Shown here piece after piece: positions 31,929 through 41,200 of a stretch of 64,000 nt of DNA (within the stretch, counting starts at the first letter, position 1; each line of letters opens with the position of its first letter). The notes under the pieces were generated by a model. The model had not been told where the DNA came from, made no database searches, and saw only the letters and a program-made list of their open reading frames with translations. The translations under genes and the position numbers were made by a program. The DNA comes from Lewinellaceae bacterium (GTDB lineage Bacteria; Bacteroidota; Bacteroidia; Chitinophagales; Saprospiraceae): NCBI GenBank assembly GCA_020636005.1, contig JACJYR010000002.1, forward strand, positions 992,001-1,056,000, given 5' to 3'.

Positions 31929-34900
31929 TTAGGGGAGCTGTTCCGTTTTATTGCGGTTGATCCAGGCAATTTCCCGGTCTATTTCATTTGTCACTCCATT
32001 CAGGTCGGCGTCGCTCGATCTGTACCCGGTCAAGGTGCGGTCGTTCCAGGAAATACTCCTGTCGTAGGCATCCACCACCCCTGACGCATCCAAATCCGAA
32101 GCAAACAACCCCAGCAACCCATTGCCTATGTCTTTTAGCGCATTTGTCCCCCAAACCGCCAAAGCAGGGGTCGTGAAATCAACCGTTGTGGTGGCCAAAG
32201 AATCCAGGGACAAAGGAACTGCCGTCATTACGCCCAAATGGTTGCGGTGCCGTACCGCCACGTAGTATTCATCAGTTGGCATACCATGAAAATCCACTGC
32301 CGACACCCCGTCCACATCCACCACATTGCCATCCCGCTGTACCATCGCACTTCGGGTGGCAAGCACGGTACCTGGTGCATTTTTATCCCTCAATTCCACG
32401 AACACCCAATCCACGATGGCATCGTTGCCTGTCAAATTCAGAACAGATGCCCAGGTAGTTTCGCCCCCGCCGCTATTCTGCTGGGGAAAATCAAGGTCGG
32501 TATAAGGCTCTTCCAGGGGAAGGTAGCCACTGCTGCGCAGGTAGTCATTCATCAGGAAAGTATTCGTATTGTAAGGGCCTTGCAGAAATACTTTGGGCGA
32601 CACTTTGATAGATTTCACAAAAACAAACTCGCTGTAACCTCCTGAAAATGAATTGGTAAGGCTGTCCGTAAAGGTGTGGTTCAGGGTCCATTTGCCAGTC
32701 GCCATACTGAAAGACGCATCGGGCGACAGGTGCGCCAGGGTCCAGCCGCCCGAAGGCAGCGAAACCTGCCTGGGGCCAGAGGGGCCGTGCAACCGGGCGA
32801 TGATGGTGTCAGTATGTATTTCCAGTTCCATCGGGCCATCTTCAATGGACGCCCCTGCATAGGACAGGAACTGGCTGTTGAAAGTGGCCAGGAGATTTTT
32901 CCCGCCGCCCTGGAAAGTGTAATAGTTGAGGTTTGTTTCAAAATCAAAATCTGTGGCATCCACAAACAGGGTATCCCCATTGCGGGCGACGTTTAGGGCC
33001 GTTGGCCGCTGCCCTTTAAAATAGGGTATGATAAGGGTCAAAAAACCTTCCTTGCCCTTAACACGAAGGATGGATTGACGCTCCACAAAACTATTGTTGT
33101 TGTTGGTGGCCTGGTATTCATTCGATTCTGTAATTGGGATAAAGGTGTGCCCCCACCCGGACAGATTGGCATCGTTCGATCCATCGGATGGCAGGTAAAC
33201 CTCCCAGTCTATCCCACCTGACGGGTGGGCGATCCAGTTGGTTCCCGTAAAATCAAACCGCCTCATGCCGGCAGACAGAGGGATGTTGGGGCTGGCGGCG
33301 GGTGGCTGGGTCGGCCCGCCGTTCTCGTTCCAAAGCGGGGAAGGTGGTGTTACAGGGCCATTGGGTGTCATAACCGTGCCGCTGGCGACAAAGTTGAAAT
33401 TATAGATATAGTCCTGGGCAGGGTTGCTAAACCCGTCCTTGATGACAATGATCGGTATTTGCTCCTTTGGGGTAAATTGATAGACCTGCCGTGTCCAGGT
33501 ATCGGTCCGGGTAAAAGTTGCCGCCGAATAGCCACTATTTTTAAAAGCGATGAAAGCGTCGTGGTGGGAAGTATTCCAGGAAGTATTGTTGGGCAATTCG
33601 AAGGGTTGCCAGGTGGTATTGTTCCAATCGGGGAATTGAGAGAGGAGCACCGGTGTGCTTTTCATGTGCGCCCCCTTGACGGATGGCTGGAAGAAGCTGC
33701 CATAATTCAGCGACAGGGGGGCACCCAGGGCGTAGATGCTCATGGCGCCCCTGTCATCGTTGCGGTGGTCGCTGTACCAATCCCCGTTGATGAACATGGT
33801 ACTCGTTTCGTGATCAGTGCCCACCCCGGCCCGGAACCCGGAAAGATAGCCGGGGAAATGAGCGGATTCGAGGTTTAAGAAACTCGTGTCGGGAATATTT
33901 TGGTTGACGGCCATGGTGACATACCCGTAGTCGGAACCCCTCGTCGGCCCGTGGCGGTAGGCATACATCAGGCGCTTGCTCAGGAAAAGGTCGATTGTGG
34001 CAAAACCAGTGCCCATCAAGCCAAAGATAGCGGCACTTTCTTCGGTGCCGTCCCCAAAACACACGAATTTGCGGTTGTTGCTGAACCTGACAGAAGGCGG
34101 CGTCAGCAGGTGGAGGATAAAGTCTGAAAAAAGGCGCAGGGTGTCGTTCGTCTCGAAAATATCTTCAATGCCCGCATTCCGCATTTGCAAGCCGGTGAAT
34201 GCCACCAGATCCATGGTGGGCTGAAGGTAATGCGGAGACGCCGAGGATACCCCCTGCGAATTCAACTGGGTGGAAAGAATCTGTTCCAATAAGGAAGGTA
34301 CTTCCAATGCCCGGGCAGTAAATTCAGGGTCGTTGTGGAGGATGAGCGCAAAAAAGCCACGCTGTATGGTATATACCTGCACCTGATTGGGATTGCCGAG
34401 AGAGAGTCCGTGTTCCACGAACAGCGGCACAAAGTCATCGTCCCAGAGGATACGGGCGAAAAGCGCCGCCGTTTTTTTCAGAGAATCCCGCTGAGTTGGG
34501 GTAAGTTTTGTATCGGCCATCAGGGCCGACATCTGGTCGGTATAGCGGCGCATCAAGTTGGCGGCGGTCGTGTAGAGATAGTAAAAACTATAAATGCCAT
34601 CGCCATTGGCAAGGGCATCTTTCAGCCCTGTTGAATAGGCGGTGATTTTATTGTAGAGCTGGGTGGTCATGGCCGGGGAGGAATCTTTCCAGGCATCAAG
34701 CACATCTTTGAACTGGGGATCAATGGCCACCATTTGGTTGTAAAAAGCTGGGTCAGTTTTTACATTTTGGATGATTGCCTGCATCTCAGCGGGTGTGATA
34801 TAAAGCCCGCCATTTTCAAAAGAAGGATTAAAAACGAGCGGATCGTTTTCATAGGCGCTCAGCCTGGTGGCCAGCCCACTGATGCGGTTCATGGCCAGGG

Positions 34901-36881
34901 CAATAGGCTGCACCACGTTGGCAGCGGGCAAGTCTGTGCCTTTTTTACCTGCATAAATGCACCATTCAAAACGGATGTCGGGGAAGTAATGGCCGGTGGG
35001 AGCCACCCTTTTGTGGACGGACTTGATGCCGGTTGTTTTTCTTTCAGTAGCAGAAAACGATTCTACCAAAATGGGGTTGCCACCCGCTACATAGCTGAAC
35101 CGTGCCAGCTTGCCCTGGTATTTGCCCACGATGTAATACTTGCCCGCAGTGGGGTTGTAGTAGATACTGGCAGGGCTGATCGCATCCCAGGCAGCATTGT
35201 TCAGCCAACTCCAGGTCTTTGTGCCGAAATCAAAAAAGTAATAGAAGCCTTCGTGGTAAACCAGGGCATTGGTGTCGGCATCGGTGGCGATGGAGCGGCG
35301 GTTCGGCAGGTGAAATGCGCCATGCTGCACGGCGGCCCCCACCGGTGTAGAATAAGTTTGGAGTACGCTGGCTTCGTCCATGTCCACGTACTTTAGGTCG
35401 CCAAAGTTGTTGACCCAAAAAAAATCGCCGGTGCGTGTGTCCACGTTCATGCCGAAAGTGACAGCGGAAGTGCTGAACGGCAACATGGGAATATTGGTGA
35501 ATGTGGTCGTTCCGTGAAATATCAGGTTGTAGGATTGGTAGGAAACATTCTCCGTAAAGACGACGAGGATATGGCCTTCGGGGGTCCGTTTCATATCTGG
35601 CCGGTTCGACTCCCTGAATGAGCTCCCGTTGGCCAGCCGATCCGCCCAGGAGAAACTGGCGCTATTGAAATTGGCGCTGTAAAGCTGGAAGCCGCCCTGG
35701 CCATTGTGGATCCCTTCGAACAGGATGAAGTCGTGTACGCCATCCGAAGCCCCGTACAGAAAAGGCTCGTCCACTGTTGCATCGAGGCCCAGGGTATCGT
35801 ACTGAAAGGCTCCGTTCCCGATTTTTTTCATCAATATAATTTGATCGCCAGCCTGGGCCAGCGGGTCGAATGCCAAAATATTGACGGTATTCCCGTAGGA
35901 AAAAACAAAGGGGTTTACAAGCCCTGTTGCGACTTGCACCTCGGCAGTCCAGGCGCCGGTGGAGTCCACTTTTTTATACCAAAGTTCCCCTTCCGTCAGC
36001 CAGGCAATATGGCAATTGCCGCTGGTGTCGCTGGTGGCGTGGAGGTCTTGGAGGGCAGCCGGCTCCGTATAAACCCCTACCCCACTTGCCTCTACGCCCA
36101 GCAATTGCGAAGTATGGCCGTCGAACACCCCGAAGGTATTGGCGGTGGCCGGGGCAGCGGAGTTGTACAGTTGCCAATGCCAGCCGGAGTTCACGGCAAA
36201 GGGGTTCCAGCGGGAGGTGAGCGGGTATTCCTTTCTTTGGTTGAAGCCCAGGTCAACCGTTGCCTGGTAGCCCACGGTATCGTTTTTTACATACACATTG
36301 CCCCAGATGTTATACCCATCTGCCACTGTATTGGCGTGGTGGCCTATGTACCTCCCCTTGTCCGGCGAAAGGCCGGTGGAGGCTTTCAGGTCGTAACTTA
36401 TTTCATAATCGCTTTCCTCCGTTATGCAGCAGACTTTTTCCCCTTTCACCATTCGGAATGTCACATTGTAATAACCCGGGCCGCCAGGTTCGATAATGGA
36501 ATCTATGACAAGGTCGGGTTTTTCAAAGGTATAACTGACCTTGACAGCGCACGAGTCGGTTGTCTGGTACAGAATAAGGACAGACATGGTCAACGCAGGC
36601 GTGGGGGAGGAAAGGTAGTTTTGGAAACCACTGGAGAGGGTGCCGTCCCGGTAAACAACTGCCCGGATGGGTGCGGGCACATAATCCGGGGAATTGGCAT
36701 TGAACAACGATGCCTTTGGCAGGCGGACGCCGAGGTACCCGTTTTCTATTTCATACTGTGTGCCCAGGTCGTGGATAGCCACCCGGGTAGTGTCCGTCAA
36801 TTGCCCGAAGGCAGTGAACGGCAACAGTATCCATAAAAGCAATCGAAAGGCTATGTTCTTCAAGTACAGGGTAGCGGTCAT
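31929..36881 (-). CDS. Giant secreted protein, possibly heparinase II/III-like, with dockerin-like tail
   Basis: 1650 aa. Signal peptide about 1-26 (LLLWILLPFTAFGQ). Residues about 30-600 are beta-rich, with BNR-propeller-like stretches (GNCHIAWLTEGELWYKK). About 680-990 is helical and may be an alpha/alpha toroid. From about 1030, SDHRNDDRGAMSIYALGAPLSLNYG resembles the beta-sandwich of heparinase II/III-type polysaccharide lyases. About 1425-1565 (KVSPKVFLQGPYN...YYVAVRHRNHLGV) is a module I have seen in other Bacteroidota secreted proteins. The tail has two EF-hand/dockerin-like loops (DLDASGVVDAYDRSI, DADLNGVTNEIDREI). Highly similar to 38227-43287 except in the tail. Lyase activity is a hypothesis. 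Confidence 0.7.
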   Translation of the reverse strand: MTATLYLKNIAFRLLLWILLPFTAFGQLTDTTRVAIHDLGTQYEIENGYLGVRLPKASLFNANSPDYVPAPIRAVVYRDGTLSSGFQNYLSSPTPALTMSVLILYQTTDSCAVKVSYTFEKPDLVIDSIIEPGGPGYYNVTFRMVKGEKVCCITEESDYEISYDLKASTGLSPDKGRYIGHHANTVADGYNIWGNVYVKNDTVGYQATVDLGFNQRKEYPLTSRWNPFAVNSGWHWQLYNSAAPATANTFGVFDGHTSQLLGVEASGVGVYTEPAALQDLHATSDTSGNCHIAWLTEGELWYKKVDSTGAWTAEVQVATGLVNPFVFSYGNTVNILAFDPLAQAGDQIILMKKIGNGAFQYDTLGLDATVDEPFLYGASDGVHDFILFEGIHNGQGGFQLYSANFNSASFSWADRLANGSSFRESNRPDMKRTPEGHILVVFTENVSYQSYNLIFHGTTTFTNIPMLPFSTSAVTFGMNVDTRTGDFFWVNNFGDLKYVDMDEASVLQTYSTPVGAAVQHGAFHLPNRRSIATDADTNALVYHEGFYYFFDFGTKTWSWLNNAAWDAISPASIYYNPTAGKYYIVGKYQGKLARFSYVAGGNPILVESFSATERKTTGIKSVHKRVAPTGHYFPDIRFEWCIYAGKKGTDLPAANVVQPIALAMNRISGLATRLSAYENDPLVFNPSFENGGLYITPAEMQAIIQNVKTDPAFYNQMVAIDPQFKDVLDAWKDSSPAMTTQLYNKITAYSTGLKDALANGDGIYSFYYLYTTAANLMRRYTDQMSALMADTKLTPTQRDSLKKTAALFARILWDDDFVPLFVEHGLSLGNPNQVQVYTIQRGFFALILHNDPEFTARALEVPSLLEQILSTQLNSQGVSSASPHYLQPTMDLVAFTGLQMRNAGIEDIFETNDTLRLFSDFILHLLTPPSVRFSNNRKFVCFGDGTEESAAIFGLMGTGFATIDLFLSKRLMYAYRHGPTRGSDYGYVTMAVNQNIPDTSFLNLESAHFPGYLSGFRAGVGTDHETSTMFINGDWYSDHRNDDRGAMSIYALGAPLSLNYGSFFQPSVKGAHMKSTPVLLSQFPDWNNTTWQPFELPNNTSWNTSHHDAFIAFKNSGYSAATFTRTDTWTRQVYQFTPKEQIPIIVIKDGFSNPAQDYIYNFNFVASGTVMTPNGPVTPPSPLWNENGGPTQPPAASPNIPLSAGMRRFDFTGTNWIAHPSGGIDWEVYLPSDGSNDANLSGWGHTFIPITESNEYQATNNNNSFVERQSILRVKGKEGFLTLIIPYFKGQRPTALNVARNGDTLFVDATDFDFETNLNYYTFQGGGKNLLATFNSQFLSYAGASIEDGPMELEIHTDTIIARLHGPSGPRQVSLPSGGWTLAHLSPDASFSMATGKWTLNHTFTDSLTNSFSGGYSEFVFVKSIKVSPKVFLQGPYNTNTFLMNDYLRSSGYLPLEEPYTDLDFPQQNSGGGETTWASVLNLTGNDAIVDWVFVELRDKNAPGTVLATRSAMVQRDGNVVDVDGVSAVDFHGMPTDEYYVAVRHRNHLGVMTAVPLSLDSLATTTVDFTTPALAVWGTNALKDIGNGLLGLFASDLDASGVVDAYDRSISWNDRTLTGYRSSDADLNGVTNEIDREIAWINRNKTEQLP

Positions 36882-37107
36882 TTTTCATCAGGTTTATGGT
36901 TTCATGGAGCAGCCAGCAACAGGTAAATGGTAATCTGGGCAGGAAAAGTTAAGGAAATGAGGTCTTTCAACGGCCATTTGTTGAGCCTGCCCCCCTGGTT
37001 TTTTCCGTTGGGAAAACAGGCCAGTGTGCTTCAAAAAAGTAGTAATTTGGAGAAGAAGGCCGTAAGCGATATCCTGTCCGGCCGGCAGTAACGTAACCAG
37101 GCAGCAA

Positions 37108-38214
37108 TCAATTGGTTTTCAGGAATTTTTCGGTCGTAGTGCCTGCCTCCGTTTTCACCTTAATAAAATACACGCCCGCTGGCCACCCTTCCAGGTGGAT
37201 GGGCAGCGTGTTCGTCCCTTCCAGCAGTTCCAACTCCTGGAGGTATATTTTTCCTCCTGCATGGTTCCGCACCTCGAAAGTAGCCGGCCCTTCTGCATTG
37301 GCATGTACTTCGACATTCAGTTCGTTGGAAGCGGGGTTGGGGTAAATCTTGATGGGCGTATCCCCTGCAATCCTGGCCGAGCGGATGGGCGAGTATTCAA
37401 ACTGGCCGTCGTTGTCCACCATTTTCAGGCGGTAGTAGTAGGTGGTATTGGGCAGTACATTTTTGTCTGTGTAGGAGTAGGATTGCTGGAAGCTGCCGCC
37501 TTGGGCCGGGAGGGAGGCGATGTCCTGGAATGGGGTTTGGGCGGTGGAGCGCTGGAGTTGGTAGTGGGAGAGGTTGGTTTCATCAATGGTCTCCCAATTA
37601 GTAATAATTGTATTATTCCTTTTTGTAGCTTCAAAAGCAAGTAATTGTAGTGGAAGGGGAAAATTAGATAGGACAATAAAATAATCGTTGCCATTATTTT
37701 GTTGCCCCGGAAACAAATAATCGCTTCCCATCAAGTCAATAAGGGGATTTCCCGACCCATCATTTACGACAAAATAATAGTCTTGTGGAGCGATAGAATT
37801 ATAATCCGTTGCCAATTCAAATGTGCCGTTATCAGATCCAGTACCTGTTACTGTAACTTGAAAAACTTCATAAACATCATCTTGCAAATAAGTTTTGCTT
37901 GAAATAGTTCCAGTATTCTGAATAAATCTTTTATATTTCATACCGTTAAAAGTCCTTTCATCAGCTTCTTGAATATTTAAACCTGGAAAATCAGTTGTAT
38001 TTGAGATTAAGGAACTAAAAGTTAAGTCATATACTACCGGATATCTAATATTAAAATCAATTTGAGATAAAGAAGCAGTTATGTCACCACCCACAGGCTT
38101 TATAGCAAAAATCAAATTATTGCCAGCATTAGAAAAAGTGCCGGTAAAATATTGCGCATTTACAATATTAATAATGGACATGAAATACAAAATTGAATAC
38201 GCTATTTTTTTCAT
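37108..38214 (-). CDS. Secreted T9SS cargo protein with type A sorting domain
   Basis: 368 aa. Signal peptide MKKIAYSILYFMSIINIVNA. Residues 20-195 form an unrecognised beta-rich domain, possibly adhesin-like (YFTGTFSNAGNNLIFAIKPV). From about 197 (LPLQLLAFEATKRNN) an FN3-like domain (YQLQRSTAQ...YYYRLKMVDNDGQFEYSP) leads into the T9SS sorting domain (IKIYPNPASNELNVEV ... GVYFIKVKTEAGTTTEKFLK). It should be exported by type IX secretion and attached at the surface. The first 195 codons are clearly AT-rich, while the FN3/sorting part matches the GC content of the genome: a composition break at a domain border. It sits between the two giant paralogues. Confidence 0.85.
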   Translation of the reverse strand: MKKIAYSILYFMSIINIVNAQYFTGTFSNAGNNLIFAIKPVGGDITASLSQIDFNIRYPVVYDLTFSSLISNTTDFPGLNIQEADERTFNGMKYKRFIQNTGTISSKTYLQDDVYEVFQVTVTGTGSDNGTFELATDYNSIAPQDYYFVVNDGSGNPLIDLMGSDYLFPGQQNNGNDYFIVLSNFPLPLQLLAFEATKRNNTIITNWETIDETNLSHYQLQRSTAQTPFQDIASLPAQGGSFQQSYSYTDKNVLPNTTYYYRLKMVDNDGQFEYSPIRSARIAGDTPIKIYPNPASNELNVEVHANAEGPATFEVRNHAGGKIYLQELELLEGTNTLPIHLEGWPAGVYFIKVKTEAGTTTEKFLKTN

Positions 38215-38226
38215 TATTGATTTGAT

Positions 38227-41200
38227 TTAAAGGGCTTGAAATATATTATTTGTTGAACCACCTAAAATATTCAGCAATTTCAAATAGTCATTGTTGGATG
38301 GAAATGGCCCACTCATTTTCACTGTAGAATCCATATTGAGGTCTTGCTGGGAATATGTCCCTATTATAGAATTGGTAGAACCTCCCAGCACATTTAATAA
38401 CTTCAAATAATCATTGTTGGATGGAAATGGCCCGCTCATTTTTACTGAAGAATCCCCATTTGCATTCCCTCCCCATAATCCAAACTTACCACCATTAAGC
38501 ATTGCCATTGCTTCATTTGGATGTCCAGGTGGCTTATATGCAATGGACAAGCTGGTCGTAAAATCCACTACCGTCGTTGTTGAACTGTTCAAAGCAACCA
38601 CACTTGCAGTTCGTATAGCCAAATGATTCCGGTGCCGCACCGCCACATAATAATCATCCGCAGGCATACTGTGGAAATTCACCGGGGAGGTACCGTCCGT
38701 ATCCACCACGTCGCCGTCCCGCTGTACCAGGGCGCACCGGGTGGCCAGCACCATGCCGGGTGCGTTTTTATCCCGCAGTTCCAAGAACACCCAATCCACG
38801 ATGGCGTCGTTGCCGGTCACATCCAGCACGGCTTGCCAGGTTGTTTCTTTGCCGCCGCTGTTGTGCTGTGTGAAGTTCAGGCCAGAATAGGGTTCCGTCA
38901 AAGGCAGGTAACTGCCGCTGCGCAGGTTGTCGTTCATCAGGGAGGTGCCCGTATTGTAAGGCCCCTGCAGGAAGACCTTGGGCGATACCTTGACGGATTT
39001 CACAAAAATATACTCGGTGTAGCCGCCTGAAAAGGAGTTCTGGAGGCTGTCCGTGAAGGAATGGTTCAGCGTCCATTTGCCGGTGACGGCGCTGTAGGAG
39101 GCTTCGGGCGTCAGGCGGCTGGGCGTCCAGTTGCCGGCTGGCAGGCTCACCTCCCTTGGCCCCGTATGCCCGTGCAGCCGGGCAACAACGGTATCCGTCC
39201 GTATCTCCAGTTCCATGGGGCCGTCTTCGATGGAGGCGCCGCCATAAGACAGGAACTGGTCGGTGAAGGTGGTCAGTAGGGTTTTTCCGCCTCCCTGGAA
39301 AGTATAATAGTCGAGGTTGGTTTCAAAATCAAAATCGGTGGCATTCACGAAATAGGTGCTGCCGGTGCGGGTCACGGTCAGCCCGGTTGGTTTTTGTCCC
39401 TTGAAGTAGGGGATAATGATGGTCACAAAACCTTCTTTCCCCTTTACCCGCAGGATGGTCTGGCGCTCCAAAAAGGGGTTGTTGCTGTTGGTGGCCTCGT
39501 ATTCGTCCGATTCGGTGTTCAAAATGAAGGTGTGCGCCCAATCGGTCAGCGTGGCATCGTTCGCTGCATCCGATGGCATATACACTTCCCAGTCAATGCC
39601 GCCCGCCGGGTGGGCCTGCCAGGTGGTACCGGTGAAATTGAATTTCCGCATACCAGCCGCCATATTGAAAGTCGAACTGGCGGCCGGATCCTGGGTCGGC
39701 CCGCTTTGTTGGTTCCAAAGCTTGTAGGGAGGGGTCACTGCCCCGTTTGGCGTTTGCACGGTGCCGCCGGCCATAAAGTTGAAGTTATAGACATAGTCCG
39801 TGGACGGGTTGCTAAAGGCGTCTTTTACAATGATGATCGGTATTTGATCCTTTGGGGCGAATTGATAGACCTTCCGTGTCCAGGTTTCAGTTCTCGTAAA
39901 AGTGGCCGATGAATACCCGCTGTTTTTGAAGGCGATGAAGGTATTGTGGTGGGAGCTGTTCCAGGAGGTGTTGTTGGGCAATTCAAAGGGCTGCCAGGAC
40001 GTGTTGTTCCAATCCGGGAACTGGGAGAGCAGCACAGGGGTGCTTTTCATGTGCGCCCCTCTCACAGAGGGCTGGTAAAAACTGCCATAGTTCAGGGAGA
40101 GCGGCGCCCCGAGGGCGTAGATACTGAGCGTGCCCCGGTCATCGTTGCGGTGGTCGCTGTACCAATCGCCGTTGATGAACATGGTGCTTGTCTCATGGTT
40201 GGTGCCGACGCCTGCCCGGAACCCGGAGAGGTAGCCGGGAAAATGGGCATTCCCAATGTCGAGGAAACTCGTGTCGGGCAGGTTATGGTTGACGGCCATC
40301 GTGACGAAACCGTAATCGGATCCCCTGGCAGCGCCATTGCGGTAGGCGTACATCAGGCGTTTGCTCAGGGCAGGGTCTATGTCGGCAAAACCAGTCCCCA
40401 TCAGGCCAAAAATAGCGGCGCTCTCCTCCGTTCCATCGCCGAAGACTATCAATTTCCTTTTCGTACCTGCGCTGAAACGAACGGAAGGTGGCGTCAACAG
40501 GTGAAGGATAAAATCGGAGAAAAGGCGCAAACGGTTGTCAGACTGGAAAATGTCTTCGACGCCGGCATTTCGCATTTGAAGCCCGGCAAAAGCAACCAGG
40601 TCCATGGGGGGCTGCAAATAGTGCGGGGTGCCGCTGGCAACGCCGTCAGCATTCAACTGAGTGGCCAAAATTTCTTCCAGTTTGGAAGGCACTTCCAGCG
40701 CCCTTGCTTCAAATTCGGGATCGTTGTGCAGGATAAGGGCAAAATACCACCGTTGGGCAGTATAGACCTGCACCATGTTGGGGGTACCGAGGGAGAGGCC
40801 GTGCTCCACAAACAGGGGCACGAAATCGTCGTCCCAGAGGATGCGGGCAAAAAGGGCCACCGCTTTTTTCATGGAAGCCCGTTGGGGAGTAGTGAGTTTA
40901 GTGTCGGCCATCATCGCCGATATTTGATCGGAATATCGGCGCATGAGGTTGGCAGCCGTAGTGTAGAGATAATGAAAGCTGTTGGTGCCATCGCCGTTGG
41001 TCAGGGCATCTTTGAGGCCGGTCGTCCAGTTGGTGATCTTGTTGTAAAGTTCGTCCGTTTTGGCGCTGGTCGGGTCCCGCCACGCATCCAGCACATCCTT
41101 GAACGTGGGGTCAATGGCCACCATTTGGTTATAAAAAGCCAGGTCTGTTTTTACTTTTTGGATAATGACCTGCAGGTCTGCCGGCGTAATGTAAAGCCCG

